Source: Legionella quinlivanii
Lineage (GTDB): Bacteria > Pseudomonadota > Gammaproteobacteria > Legionellales > Legionellaceae
NCBI RefSeq assembly: GCF_003265995.1
Contig: NZ_MVJN01000012.1
Span: 32,168 to 96,167 of the forward strand
Direction of reading: 5' to 3'
DNA: 64,000 nt
The position numbers and the translations under genes were made by a program. Shown one piece after another: positions 46,067 to 55,645 of this stretch. The notes under the pieces were generated by a model. It was given only the letters and a program-made list of their open reading frames with translations, was not told the origin of the DNA and did no database searches. Every line of letters begins with the position of its first letter. Position 1 is the first letter of the stretch.

Positions 46067-47293
46067 TTAGGGCGAAAGTGTATGGTCATAGGCCTTTTCG
46101 CCGTGCTCAATGATATCCACCCCCTGAATTTCTTCCTCGGGGGTTGAGCGGATGTTTATCAGCTTTTTTAAAGTAAAGAGAATCAATGCCGTGCCGATTA
46201 TGGAGATGGCAATTGCAACAATGACTGCTATCAACTGGTAAACTATCAGCATAGCGTTTCCAGCCAGTAAACCGTCTTTACCAGCGGAATTCATAGTTAC
46301 CGTGGCAAATACACCGGTCAGAACAGAACCAATCACACCCGAGATGCCATGACAGACAAAGACATCCGCCGCATCATCGACCGTCTCGAAACGATTCAGG
46401 AAGTCCAGGCAAAACTGCGCAATGATTGCTGTAATACTTCCAATAACTATGGCTCCCATCGGAGTAACGAAGCCAGATGCAGGCGTAACAGCAACAAGGC
46501 CAATCACCGCGGCAGCTGATGCGCCAACTGCAGAGGGCCTTTTTCCCCGCGCCCATAATAGCAAAGTCCAGGTTGTAACCGCGGAGCTTGCAGCCAGCAT
46601 CGTGGTAATGGCCGCGCAAATAGCTAAATCATTGGCAGCGGAGGCAGAGCCTGCGTTAAATCCAAACCAGCCAAACCATAACATTGAAGCACCAAGAACC
46701 ACAAAAGGGATATTGTGGGGACGATTTTTTTGCTGCGATAAGCCAATTCTTGGCCCAAGAATAATCGCAGCAATCAATGCAGAAAATCCGGCACTGATAT
46801 GAACCACGATCCCGCCGGCAAAATCAATGGCGCCAATTTGTGCTAACCACCCATTACCCCCCCAAACCCAGTGCGCCAAAGGAATATAGACGAGAATGGT
46901 CCAAAAAAATACAAACAAAATGTAACTGCTGAATTTCATTCGCCCTACCAGCGCACCGGAAATTATGGCCGGAGAGACGACTGCAAACATCATTTGAAAT
47001 AACATAAACAGTGGAATGGGAATAGGTAAGCTCTTATTTTCCGCAGAAAATAAACCCGCGAGTCCCAGATAATCCATATTTCCCAGCCATTGATTACTCC
47101 CGCCGTAGACTAAAGAATAGCCAAAGACCGCCCATATAAGCGGGATGATCGCCAGACAAATAAAACTCATTTTGATTGTATTTAATGTGTTTCGTACTGG
47201 GCTTAAACCAGAGTAAAAAAAGGCAAGGCCAGGCGTCATTAACATTACCAGAGCACAGGATATTAGCATCCAGGCTATATTTCCATGATCCAT
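46067..47293 (-). CDS. amtB: Ammonium transporter AmtB
   Basis: A 408-residue Amt/Rh-family channel with about eleven membrane helices. The N-terminal MLMTPGLAFFYSGL, the AHWVWGGNGWL segment, the pore histidines in GGIVVHISAGFSAL and VFVCHGISGVIGSVLTGVFA, and GASMLWFGWFGFNAGSA are family signatures. The usual cleavable signal peptide of enterobacterial AmtB is not evident. No glnK lies beside it, which is unusual, since amtB and glnK are linked in most bacteria; regulation may depend on a PII gene elsewhere. The stop lies four bases from that of the convergent kinase gene. Confidence 0.93.
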   Translation of the reverse strand: MDHGNIAWMLISCALVMLMTPGLAFFYSGLSPVRNTLNTIKMSFICLAIIPLIWAVFGYSLVYGGSNQWLGNMDYLGLAGLFSAENKSLPIPIPLFMLFQMMFAVVSPAIISGALVGRMKFSSYILFVFFWTILVYIPLAHWVWGGNGWLAQIGAIDFAGGIVVHISAGFSALIAAIILGPRIGLSQQKNRPHNIPFVVLGASMLWFGWFGFNAGSASAANDLAICAAITTMLAASSAVTTWTLLLWARGKRPSAVGASAAAVIGLVAVTPASGFVTPMGAIVIGSITAIIAQFCLDFLNRFETVDDAADVFVCHGISGVIGSVLTGVFATVTMNSAGKDGLLAGNAMLIVYQLIAVIVAIAISIIGTALILFTLKKLINIRSTPEEEIQGVDIIEHGEKAYDHTLSP

Positions 47294-47345
47294 AAAATAT
47301 CCTTATTAATGAGGGTTTACTTACGTAAGCTAGCGTGCTCACACT

Positions 47346-47374
47346 GGATTACTTCGCTAACGCTCGCAAAGACG
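47346..47374 (-). repeat. Copy of dispersed CGTC-TTGCGAGCGTTAGCGA repeat
   Basis: Read on the minus strand, this segment shares the core TTGCGAGCGTTAGCGA with 63775-63790 near the 5S gene. It lies in the 147-base gap upstream of amtB. It is followed on the plus strand by a run of T. The function is unknown; such elements are common in bacterial intergenic regions. Confidence 0.55.
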
Positions 47375-47440
47375 TTTTTTTGCAACTATCTTTATCTATG
47401 CACCCAAACAACCGTGAGCACATAGGAACAGTAAGAACAA

Positions 47441-48829
47441 TTAAAAAGGTAATTCCAATGCCGGATTAATCTGATTAATCTGTTTACGAAACAGCGTTTT
47501 GATTTTTTCCAGAGCATTTTCATCCTCGGCCTCAAATCTTGCAATCAGACAAGGTGTGGTATTGGAAGCTCGCAATAAACCCCATCCGTCCGCAAACTCC
47601 ACCCGTAAGCCATCAATTCCAATCACACGCCCTTTGGGAAATTCTGCTTTTTTTTCAAACTCCTGCATAAACAGAAATTTGTCTTTCTCTTCCATCGGGA
47701 TTTTAATTTCCGGCGTATTGACACTTATCGGGATTTGCGCAAACTGCTGACTGGGGCTTAGCGGGCTTTGACTTAAGAGCTCCAGCAAGCGGCAGGCGCT
47801 GTATAAAGCATCATCAAAGCCAAACCAGCGATCTTTGAAAAATAAATGCCCGCTCATTTCACCAGCCAGAATAGCGCCTTTTTCTTCCATTACTGATTTC
47901 ACAATCGAATGACCCGTGGGACACATTTGCGCCACGCCGTCACCCTGTTCAATAATCCGGGTTAGAAACGCAGAACATTTCACATCAAAAACGATGGTCG
48001 CATTTTTTGTTTTCTTCAATAGATCGCGGGCGTAAAACATCATCAGACGATCGGGCCAGATCATTTCTCCCGTTTCGGTAATTACACCCAGACGATCCGC
48101 ATCGCCATCAAAAGCCAGGCCAATATCAGCCTGATGCTTTCTGACCGTATCTTTTAACTCTGTTAAATTTTCCTCAATGGTGGGATCGGGATGATGATTG
48201 GGAAAATGGCCATCTACCTCGCAATGCAGAGGAATCACCTCACAACCCAGGCGCTCCAAAACTTTGGGGACAAGGGGGCCTGCGATACCATTGCCGCAAT
48301 CCACAACTATCTTGAATGGTCGAGCGACATGCACATTTGAAACAACCAGATCGGCATAGGCATCCAGAATATTCAGGAAAGAGCTTTTTCCCTGCCCCTC
48401 TATGAATTGGCCATTCTGTATGATTTGGTATAAATCCATGATTTCAGATTTGGTCAGCGTTTTACCCGCCAGGACCATTTTAATCCCATTATACTCAGCT
48501 GGATTATGACTTGCGGTCACAATGAGGCCCGAATCTGATTGCGGCAGATGAGTGGCATAGTACAGCACAGGACTGGATACCGCCCCGAGTTCTATCACAT
48601 CGATTCCACTGCTAAGCAGACCGCATTTTAATGCTTCTGCCAGGCGCTCACTGGTCAGGCGCCCATCACGAGCAAGAAAAATACTGCTGCGATTCAAAGC
48701 CTTCATGCGGACGCTGAGTGCTTTGCCAATGCTATAGAAAGCATCCTCATTAAAGTTTTCATCAATCACGCCGCGAATATCGTAAGCACGAAATACCAGC
48801 GGGCTTACTTCTTTTTCAACATAAGGCAT
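47441..48829 (-). CDS. algC: Phosphomannomutase/phosphoglucomutase AlgC
   Basis: A 462-residue alpha-D-phosphohexomutase. The N-terminal FRAYDIRGVIDENF, the phosphoserine loop VTASHNPAEYNGIKM, the metal loop FDGDADRLGVI, the sugar-binding segment GEMSGHLFFKDRWFGFDDALYSACRLLELL and the C-terminal phosphate-binding LLRASNTTPCLIARFEA are all present. It interconverts mannose or glucose 1- and 6-phosphates for lipopolysaccharide and exopolysaccharide precursors. It is the third gene of coaBC-dut-algC; its ATG overlaps the dut stop by one base (TGATG). Full length. Confidence 0.93.
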   Translation of the reverse strand: MPYVEKEVSPLVFRAYDIRGVIDENFNEDAFYSIGKALSVRMKALNRSSIFLARDGRLTSERLAEALKCGLLSSGIDVIELGAVSSPVLYYATHLPQSDSGLIVTASHNPAEYNGIKMVLAGKTLTKSEIMDLYQIIQNGQFIEGQGKSSFLNILDAYADLVVSNVHVARPFKIVVDCGNGIAGPLVPKVLERLGCEVIPLHCEVDGHFPNHHPDPTIEENLTELKDTVRKHQADIGLAFDGDADRLGVITETGEMIWPDRLMMFYARDLLKKTKNATIVFDVKCSAFLTRIIEQGDGVAQMCPTGHSIVKSVMEEKGAILAGEMSGHLFFKDRWFGFDDALYSACRLLELLSQSPLSPSQQFAQIPISVNTPEIKIPMEEKDKFLFMQEFEKKAEFPKGRVIGIDGLRVEFADGWGLLRASNTTPCLIARFEAEDENALEKIKTLFRKQINQINPALELPF

Positions 48830-49287
48830 CAGCCTCTCCCCGAGCTGCCAAAACCGCCCTCACCTCGTGGGGTTTCGATAAAAGCATCCACCAATTTAAA
48901 CTGGCACTGAACAACCGGCAGGAAGACCAATTGGGCAATACGTTCACCAGGATTCACAGTAAAATGCTCCTGATTGCGGTTCCAGCAGGAAATTTTTAAT
49001 TCCCCCTGATAATCAGAATCAATAAGCCCCACGAGATTACCCAGCACAATACCGTGTTTATGCCCTAAACCAGAACGAGGCAGGATAACAGCCGCCAATT
49101 GCGGGTTTGCGATGTAAATAGCCAGACCGGTAGGCAAAAGAACCGTCTCACCGCCAGCAATTTGCAAAGGTTCATCGATACAGACCCGTAAATCAAGACC
49201 AGCAGACCCTTCAGTGGCATACGATGGCAACGGGATACTGTTCCCAAGACGGGGATCCAGGATTTTAAGTTGAATTGCGTGTTCCAT
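48829..49287 (-). CDS. dut: Deoxyuridine triphosphatase Dut
   Basis: A 152-residue trimeric dUTPase that converts dUTP to dUMP and pyrophosphate, preventing uracil incorporation and feeding dTMP synthesis. The five motifs are visible: [37 protein letters not shown] (II-III), [12 protein letters not shown] and the C-terminal arm [12 protein letters not shown]. Gene order between coaBC and algC is typical of gammaproteobacteria. The start and stop overlap both neighbours by one base. Confidence 0.95.
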   Translation of the reverse strand: MEHAIQLKILDPRLGNSIPLPSYATEGSAGLDLRVCIDEPLQIAGGETVLLPTGLAIYIANPQLAAVILPRSGLGHKHGIVLGNLVGLIDSDYQGELKISCWNRNQEHFTVNPGERIAQLVFLPVVQCQFKLVDAFIETPRGEGGFGSSGRG

Positions 49288-50513
49288 CAGTTATCTCCAG
49301 AAACTTCAGATGAGGCGACATTTTGAAGAGTTGAAGCCAGGATTGCAATAAGATCAGCCGCCAATCGCTGTTTATTGTTCAAAGGCAAATGGATTTCTTC
49401 TTTTTGCGAGATAACCACCACCTCATTTTCCAGGCGATCAAACCCTAAGCCGTTCCCCACCTGATTTGCTACAATTAAGTCAAGCTGCTTATTTTTTAAC
49501 TTTTGTCTGGCATTTTCGATTAAATTATCGGTTTCTGCGGCAAAGCCCATCACCAGCCCCGCCTTTTTGGACTGCGCAACACTGCTTAAAATATCCGGAT
49601 TAAGCTGTAATTCAATGACTGGCTTTTGGCCCTGCTGTTTCTTGATTTTTTGCGAAGCCACAGCAACAGGCGCATAATCAGCCACAGCGGCGCATCCGAT
49701 AAATAAAGTTCCAGGTTTTAAATGCTGCATCACCTTGTCAAACATTTCTTTGGCAGAAATCACTCGATGGCATTCGATATTCGATGGAGGCGGCAAATCA
49801 GTGGGTCCGCTGATCAATACCACCTTAGCCCCTGCCATACAGGCAGCTTCAGCCAGCGCATAGCCCATACGTCCGGAACTATGGTTGCTAATGTATCGTA
49901 CAGGATCCAGTGCTTCCCGGGTGGGCCCAGCGGTGATAAGAACGTGTTGCCCTGCCAGAAGCCGGCGAACTTTCAGCAGACGTAAACTGCTGATTACAGC
50001 CGGTGCTTCCGCCATTCTTCCCGGACCAAACTCCCCACAAGCCTGATCTCCTTCATCGGGTCCGACAAAAACAACGCCACGCTGACTCAACAGCTCACAG
50101 TTATCGCGAGTCGCCGGATGATTCCACATGCTGTGATTCATTGCCGGGCATACAAGGACTGGAATATTGGCCACCAGATACAGGGTCGAAAGTAAATCAT
50201 CAGCCAGCCCCTGAGCCATCCTGGCCAGACAATTCGCGGTCGCCGGTGCGATGACTAAATAATCGGCCCAACGCGCCAGTTCGATGTGTCCCATTGAACG
50301 CTCGGCTTGTGGATCGAATAAATCCATGCGTACTTCTTTGCCGCTTAGGGCTTGAAAGGTCATGGGAGAAATAAATTCTGTGGCGGCCCTGGTCATCACC
50401 ACCTGCACCTCTGCACCGAGTCGGGTCAGTTCACGAACTAAATAAGCAGATTTATAGGCGGCAATACCCCCGCAAACACCTAACAGTATTTTTTTATCTT
50501 CAAAATCTTGCAT
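49287..50513 (-). CDS. coaBC: Bifunctional pantothenate-to-phosphopantetheine enzyme CoaBC
   Basis: A 408-residue two-domain enzyme of coenzyme A synthesis. The CoaC half (residues about 1-190) decarboxylates phosphopantothenoylcysteine with FMN; it shows [21 protein letters not shown] and the [17 protein letters not shown] motif. The CoaB half joins cysteine to phosphopantothenate; it shows [33 protein letters not shown] used the ATG at 50513 because homologues start there; a frame 24 codons longer runs into the radC promoter region and is unlikely. It begins a coaBC-dut-algC operon and is divergent from radC. Confidence 0.93.
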   Translation of the reverse strand: MQDFEDKKILLGVCGGIAAYKSAYLVRELTRLGAEVQVVMTRAATEFISPMTFQALSGKEVRMDLFDPQAERSMGHIELARWADYLVIAPATANCLARMAQGLADDLLSTLYLVANIPVLVCPAMNHSMWNHPATRDNCELLSQRGVVFVGPDEGDQACGEFGPGRMAEAPAVISSLRLLKVRRLLAGQHVLITAGPTREALDPVRYISNHSSGRMGYALAEAACMAGAKVVLISGPTDLPPPSNIECHRVISAKEMFDKVMQHLKPGTLFIGCAAVADYAPVAVASQKIKKQQGQKPVIELQLNPDILSSVAQSKKAGLVMGFAAETDNLIENARQKLKNKQLDLIVANQVGNGLGFDRLENEVVVISQKEEIHLPLNNKQRLAADLIAILASTLQNVASSEVSGDN

Positions 50514-50578
50514 GCTTGAACAGTTTTGATAAGAATAATCCCCGATCAAAACACAAACCTCGCTATAAAGGAATAAGA

Positions 50579-51262
50579 ATGACAAATTTGTTTAACGCGC
50601 AATCCCTGGATTTGCGCGAAAAACTGGCAACTATTGGCGCTGAAAAGCTGTCTGATACGGAGTTGCTTGCAATTTTTATCAGCTCTGGTAACGGCAAACG
50701 CTCTTGTCTGCAGTTAGCTCAGGATTTACTTAAAACATTTGGTGATTTGCGCGCGATTCTTAATGCAGATATACAAGGATTCAAGTGCATTCCAGGTCTT
50801 GGGCAAGTGAAATACCTGCAGCTACAGGCGGCGCGTGAGATTTGCCTGCGCAGCGAATTTATCACTTTGAAAAAAGACCAGCAGCTTGGCAGTACAGAGC
50901 AAACTTATCGCTATATCAAACGTCAGCTACGCGACAAGAAAAATGAGATTTTCGCGGCTTTATTTCTGGATAGTCAATACCGGGTTATCTGCTATGAAGA
51001 ATTATTTCACGGCACTATCAATGCGGCTACTGTCCACCCGCGTCCTCTGGTGGAGCGCGCACTCAAACTGAATGCTGCCGCAGTCATCATTGCCCATAAT
51101 CACCCTTCAGGATTATGTGAAGCTAGCCAGCAGGACTATCGGGTTACTGAATGCCTGAGTCAGGCGCTGAAGCTGATTGATGTCCAGCTGCTCGATCATC
51201 TGGTGATTGGTGATAATGAAGTGTTTTCCATTCTGGAGCAGAGAAAACAGGCTTGTCATTAG
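50579..51262 (+). CDS. radC: RadC family JAB1/MPN protein
   Basis: A 227-residue protein. I used the ATG at 50579 behind AAAGGAATAAG, not an upstream in-frame ATG at 50516 that overlaps the coaBC start. The N-terminal helix-hairpin-helix part (SDTELLAIFISSG...DLRAILNADIQGFKCIPGLGQVK) and the C-terminal JAMM metal motif HNHPSGLCEASQQD are intact. The family was once linked to DNA repair, but that role is not supported, and its function is open. It is divergent from coaBC, an order conserved in gammaproteobacteria. Confidence 0.93.
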   Translation: MTNLFNAQSLDLREKLATIGAEKLSDTELLAIFISSGNGKRSCLQLAQDLLKTFGDLRAILNADIQGFKCIPGLGQVKYLQLQAAREICLRSEFITLKKDQQLGSTEQTYRYIKRQLRDKKNEIFAALFLDSQYRVICYEELFHGTINAATVHPRPLVERALKLNAAAVIIAHNHPSGLCEASQQDYRVTECLSQALKLIDVQLLDHLVIGDNEVFSILEQRKQACH

Positions 51263-51341
51263 CCTGAAAAGATGTTTTTTGTCAAATTCGAAACCAATTT
51301 GCTATAATTTATAACATGGTTATTTTCTATCTAAAGCGACT

Positions 51342-51638
51342 ATGGATAATTTATCACGAGAGGGAATATTGGAGTTATCGGAAGACAATCCGGTAGGGCT
51401 CATTTATTCGCCGACTGAATTACATCAATACCTGGTTGAGTTAATCGCAAACCACAAGACAGATTATGTGCACAAGGGAACTGACCTGGCTTCATTCTCA
51501 ACGCTGGATGATGCCATGCGGGAAGCCAGAAAGCGGGGCGCAAAATCTTTTTTTCTTTGCCTGGATAATACTCACGATGAATGCGGTTCTGAATGTCTGC
51601 AAAGTTATTTCAACTACCTGCCCGTTTATCCTCATTAA
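51342..51638 (+). CDS. Small conserved-looking hypothetical protein
   Basis: A 98-residue soluble protein that I do not recognise. It has no signal peptide. Features are an acidic N-terminus, a central KGTDLASFSTLDDAMREARKRGAKSFFLCLDNTHDECGSE segment that reads like a small alpha/beta domain, and three cysteines near the C-terminus. Its own A+T-rich upstream region (GCTATAATTTATAACATGG) contains a possible -10 box, TATAAT at 51303-51308, so it is probably an independent unit. Confidence 0.6.
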   Translation: MDNLSREGILELSEDNPVGLIYSPTELHQYLVELIANHKTDYVHKGTDLASFSTLDDAMREARKRGAKSFFLCLDNTHDECGSECLQSYFNYLPVYPH

Positions 51639-51703
51639 TCTTGATTATTTCCGGAAGAGTTTGTAGAGTCTGTCCTATCGAACTGCTATAACAGGAACTA
51701 TTA

Positions 51704-52189
51704 ATGCGGACCTATTTATTTCTAATGTTATCTACCCTGTCTTTCCTGGTCAAAGCAGACACCATTGATCATTATATCAACATTTCAAATAACATCCCGC
51801 AGATGGAAATGAAAGCCGATGCCCAATCCCAGGCCTGGGCGCGTTCAGCCCGGAATGTTCTGATTATTACTGCAGAAAGTATTGCCGAAACACTGACTCA
51901 GGCCAATGATTTAGCAAAAAGCCAGGGACGTCAGTTATTCTGCCTCCCCGAAGGAAAAAAACTGGATGCAATGACGATGAATAACATCATTGTTCAAACC
52001 TATAATGGTATCTCAAGCCAGGAAAGCGACAAAAGTAAAATGACCGTGTCTCAGGTCGCCTGGCTTGGTGTAATGAAAAGCTTTCCCTGCCAGGGGAATG
52101 CAGCCGCTCCAGCTGCTTCATCCAATTCAGCTACCGGAAAAACAGCGCGCATGCAGCATATGAGTTCAGTTTTGGGCTTGCCTTCTTAA
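51704..52189 (+). CDS. Exported protein resembling the Rap1a/Tai fold
   Basis: A 161-residue protein with a signal peptide (MRTYLFLMLSTLSFLVKADT, cleavage expected after KA). The mature part has an LFCLPEGKKLDAMTMNNIIVQTYNG segment and ends its domain with AWLGVMKSFPC. That spacing (a Cys-Leu-Pro near the start, a helical middle, and FPC at the end) resembles Rap1a/Tai-family periplasmic proteins, where the two cysteines form a disulfide. In other bacteria such proteins give immunity to type VI amidase toxins, but no such toxin is nearby. The last about 30 residues are Ala/Ser-rich and low complexity. The resemblance is from pattern only. Confidence 0.65.
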   Translation: MRTYLFLMLSTLSFLVKADTIDHYINISNNIPQMEMKADAQSQAWARSARNVLIITAESIAETLTQANDLAKSQGRQLFCLPEGKKLDAMTMNNIIVQTYNGISSQESDKSKMTVSQVAWLGVMKSFPCQGNAAAPAASSNSATGKTARMQHMSSVLGLPS

Positions 52190-52191
52190 GG

Positions 52192-52290
52192 TCACTGCCA
52201 TTAAGTATCATTGTAGCAACTGTCTTGAATTAAAAATTCAAGACAGTTGCTACATGTAATCGCAGAATTCCCTTGACTTAATGGTAGTGA
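52192..52290. repeat. Long nested hairpin between convergent genes
   Basis: The inner arms (52212-52231 and 52235-52254) are perfect reverse complements over 20 bases with a 3-base AAA loop. The outer arms (TCACTGCCATTAAGT at 52192-52206 and ACTTAATGGTAGTGA at 52276-52290) match in 14 of 15 positions, and the odd one can form a G-U pair in RNA. It fills the gap between two stop codons. It may act as a bidirectional terminator or be a small palindromic mobile element. Confidence 0.8.
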
Positions 52291-52305
52291 GGGCAGCCTG
52301 AGCCT

Positions 52306-52644
52306 CTAGGCACTAAACTCTTCAAATGCTTCCAGCGCTTCTGCGGCATACATTAAAGACGGCCCGCCGCCCATATAAATAGCCATCGCCAAAGTTTCCA
52401 TCAACTCTTCACGTGAAGTTTGTAATTTAACCAGAGCTTGTGAATGGAACCCGATACAGCCAGGGCAATGATTGGCGACAGCCAGAGCCATTGCGATGAG
52501 TTCTTTCGTTTTTTTATCCAGCGCGCCATCTTTGGTAGCGGCCTGAGCTAAAGAAGAAAATCCGGCCATAACGTCAGGCATTTCTTTGCGCATTTTCGCG
52601 AGTTGAGTGCTGATTCCTTTGGTTACGTCATTAAATTTTGACAC
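52306..52644 (-). CDS. Carboxymuconolactone decarboxylase/AhpD-like protein
   Basis: A 112-residue single-domain protein of the CMD/AhpD family. The redox motif HCPGCIGFH (C-x-x-C with the trailing histidine) lies about residues 58-66, and LDKKTKELIAMALAVANHCPGC and the C-terminal ETLAMAIYMGGGPSLMYAAEALEAFEEF are typical. It likely acts in peroxide or thiol metabolism as a small hexameric protein. There is no ahpC nearby. It is monocistronic; upstream AGGAG lies before the ATG at 52644. Confidence 0.88.
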   Translation of the reverse strand: MSKFNDVTKGISTQLAKMRKEMPDVMAGFSSLAQAATKDGALDKKTKELIAMALAVANHCPGCIGFHSQALVKLQTSREELMETLAMAIYMGGGPSLMYAAEALEAFEEFSA

Positions 52645-52758
52645 AAAATTCTCCTGTTAAATGATTACCCTTCTGATTTATATCATGGCAGCAACCCGTC
52701 GACAAATCCGGCTTGCTGAAAAGTTATTAAAAGAGAAAATTTCGATGTTGCCAGCAGG

Positions 52759-55386
52759 CTAGTGAAGCCCGCTGCTCGTCGTAAATGTTTTGGAATGCAA
52801 TTCGACACATCCCTGATGATAGGCAATTGAATAATTGTTTTTCATAAAACCGACATGCGAATTTAACAACTCGCCTAATCTGCCGCTTGAAGCAAAAAAC
52901 GCCCGATCTACTACTTTCTCATTCACTTTTTGCGCGGTTACCAGCATTTTAGCCATCAATTTGGCCCGCGTCTGCTCAGGTAATTCTTTTTGATTGAGTC
53001 GGGTTAAATTGGTGAGTAATGTTTCAGCAATATTCAGCTTTTCATGCATAAGATTATAGTGAACCATATATCGGGGGCTGAAAAAGCGAAACTGATTTTT
53101 TTTATAATTATTCAAGTCAGACTTCATGCCTAGAATATACACTTTTAAAGCATCTTCCAGTTGCCCGGCTGAAGATAATAATCTGGTCTTAGGTTCTCCA
53201 TGCTCACCAATCAGGCTTCCTCCCCGACTTTTGGTTCCGGGTTTTGGATTTAAAAGAAGATAATTTAACTCCTGTACATCCGAACGGGTTTGCAGGCGTT
53301 CGGCGAGACAATTACAAAGAGCGTAATATTTCTTTAGATTATCATTAGTCGTGCCTTTCGGTGGAACGGCTGAGGATAATAATTGTTTTAAGCCCTTCAA
53401 ATCATTCAGGCTGGCTCGCTCAACGATACTAAGTGATAATTTGGTCGCAATATGCAGCTCTTTACCTGAAAGACTTTGCTGTAATTCCAGCATTCTCAAA
53501 ATGATACTTCGCAGCACCTCTTTGGTGATAACAGGCTCAGCCAGCTCAGGATGACTTAACTTATTTAGCCAGGAATGGGTCAGTCGTTCCTCACTTAATA
53601 AGTTATTCAGCACAATTTCCCAATTTGCACGACTTTGTTTGGTTGTACAGCGCTTATAACCCGCCATGATTTGGAGCAAGCGTTTTGGCTCTTCCCTAAT
53701 CAGGGGATGAGATAAAAGAGCCACGAAATCTTCAAGGATAAATTGATTAAGATAGGGTAAAGATTGACGGAAATTGGCTGAAAATTTAATGGCTTTCTCG
53801 AGATGCTCATTTTTTTCAAGTAACTGCTTGCGGTTATGAGTCGACAGCACGGGCTGAGCGTCCCTCAATTGCGCTTTAAAATTATTTTCTATCCGAATAA
53901 GCGCGGCATGAAGCCTGGCTCTGGGGATTTGTAATTTTGCCAGCTTAGGTGAGGTTTTTTTACACTCAATACCTTGCTGAGATAATGCTTTTATCAAGCG
54001 GTCAACATTACAATCTTCCCAGCGAATGCCAGATGTCAGTCTGGTTTCATCCAGGCTGCCATTATCCGCATGATGAACCAGAATGGTTTGCTCAGGGTTA
54101 TGGGGCAAAGCCATTCCTTCCATCACACTAACCCCGCCGCCCCGCTGAATGAGCAGATTACTTCGGGTAAGTAATGGCGTTAAACTGATATCATCCTGAT
54201 TTGTCGATACAGGAATGATGAGGCTACTGAGATGCGGATAACGCGAGCTAATTTCCTCTATTTCTTTTTTAAATTTATGACCACCCAGGACAAAAATTTT
54301 CTCATAGCCATTTGTTAAAAGGGTTTCAATGTATTTAACTGTGTCATTACCCGCCTGGCTACCGAGAAGAATAGTCGCGATCTGCTCGTGGGCAGCGACA
54401 GAATAATCAGATTCGCTATCATCCGGATTTTTGAGACTTATTTTGCAAGGCTCATGAAAATATCGACTATAATCCAGGTCAGGATTTTTAAATCCTGGAC
54501 GAACCATCGGATTGTCCTTCGCAGGCACATCATAAATGCCGGCAAAATGTTCTCCCTTGGGAAAATGAAAACGAATGATATCGTCCGTCATTCCAACACC
54601 ATACAACCGCATTTGCTGCTGCTGCTTTTTATTCAGGCGAGCTAAGGGATTAAAAAAATGAACCGCCCCCTCAGTAGGTAAATCAGTAAAATATTGCTGA
54701 ATTACTAGCTGGTTATAGCTCTTGTAATACTGCTTAGCCCATTCGTTATATTCTATCACCGCATCACAAAGTGCTGGCAACCCCATTGCCTGCGTGCTTA
54801 TTATTTCAGTGTAAGGCTCACCTTTAATTGCTGCCGCTTTTAAATCAGTTAATAATCGTTCCTTAACTGTAGAATAATTTTGATCATCGTTACTTTTTTG
54901 TAAGTCGATTAGTTTTTTAAGCTCAGTAACCGCATCCTCGCGCTGTAATATATTCCAGATCCCTGCACTCTCATATCCGGCATCATAATAATCCAGCAAC
55001 ATATCGCGATAGTATCGATTGAGCTTCTTTTCAGCATCGTTTAAGCGCCTGGTTTCATCCTCCAGGCTTTCTTTTGAGGGAATAATGGGTATTGGAGTGA
55101 GCGCGCTGATTTTTTTAAGCAGAGGAGATATTCGATAATCGTATAGCAGACCCTGTCCTCTGAGGATCAGGTCGCGAGACGGATTGTTGCCTTTATGTTC
55201 CAGTAATACCGGCTCATATTCGGGAAAATCAAACTCAATTCCCGCTTTCGCATATTCTCTTTCTAAATACTTATGAATCCCTTTAATCGCTGAGATGTGT
55301 CCACCGCCACCGCTGCAACCCAATAGAAAAGGTCGCCTATTGCCTTCACATTCAAGGCTGATATAGCTAGCCCTAACAACACTCAT
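52759..55386 (-). CDS. Large glycosyltransferase-like protein (GT-B pattern), effector candidate
   Basis: An 875-residue soluble protein. The N-terminal FLLGCSGGGGHISAIKGIHKYLERE resembles the glycine-rich first loop of GT-B enzymes such as MurG and MGDG synthases (GGGGHxSA). A second-half GT-B-like nucleotide-sugar region follows near residues 335-440: TILLGSQAGNDTVKYIETLL, KIFVLGGHKF, then LLTRSNLLIQRGGGVSVMEGMALPHNPEQTILVHH, where GGGVSVMEGMA matches the donor-binding loop of that fold. Residues about 490-875 are helical with no known domain. No signal peptide is seen. SidI of L. pneumophila is a GT-B-type effector of similar size, but I cannot claim homology. Sugar donor and target unknown. 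Confidence 0.7.
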   Translation of the reverse strand: MSVVRASYISLECEGNRRPFLLGCSGGGGHISAIKGIHKYLEREYAKAGIEFDFPEYEPVLLEHKGNNPSRDLILRGQGLLYDYRISPLLKKISALTPIPIIPSKESLEDETRRLNDAEKKLNRYYRDMLLDYYDAGYESAGIWNILQREDAVTELKKLIDLQKSNDDQNYSTVKERLLTDLKAAAIKGEPYTEIISTQAMGLPALCDAVIEYNEWAKQYYKSYNQLVIQQYFTDLPTEGAVHFFNPLARLNKKQQQQMRLYGVGMTDDIIRFHFPKGEHFAGIYDVPAKDNPMVRPGFKNPDLDYSRYFHEPCKISLKNPDDSESDYSVAAHEQIATILLGSQAGNDTVKYIETLLTNGYEKIFVLGGHKFKKEIEEISSRYPHLSSLIIPVSTNQDDISLTPLLTRSNLLIQRGGGVSVMEGMALPHNPEQTILVHHADNGSLDETRLTSGIRWEDCNVDRLIKALSQQGIECKKTSPKLAKLQIPRARLHAALIRIENNFKAQLRDAQPVLSTHNRKQLLEKNEHLEKAIKFSANFRQSLPYLNQFILEDFVALLSHPLIREEPKRLLQIMAGYKRCTTKQSRANWEIVLNNLLSEERLTHSWLNKLSHPELAEPVITKEVLRSIILRMLELQQSLSGKELHIATKLSLSIVERASLNDLKGLKQLLSSAVPPKGTTNDNLKKYYALCNCLAERLQTRSDVQELNYLLLNPKPGTKSRGGSLIGEHGEPKTRLLSSAGQLEDALKVYILGMKSDLNNYKKNQFRFFSPRYMVHYNLMHEKLNIAETLLTNLTRLNQKELPEQTRAKLMAKMLVTAQKVNEKVVDRAFFASSGRLGELLNSHVGFMKNNYSIAYHQGCVELHSKTFTTSSGLH

Positions 55387-55645
55387 TCAATACTCCTAAA
55401 TTTTGAAGCAAGGATTCTGACGCATTTTTATGTTCCTAGTTTATACGCTTAGTATTATCAAAACATTAACTGAGTAACATTTTTCTATTAGTTTGTAAAT
55501 GAACAAATTGGAGTAATTGTTTCTACAACTGTATCATTCGTTAGCAGAAAGAAACGTTCCTTGCTTTCACGAATGAATAAGACTGTAAACATTCTCAATT
55601 GGACACCTGGGAGAGCACTGGATTAACGGCAATTAAACATTAATT

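Noticed and set aside
50514..50585. Longer N-terminus for coaBC
   Set aside because: It overlaps the radC leader, and homologues begin at the ILLGVCGG region; the ATG at 50513 fits.
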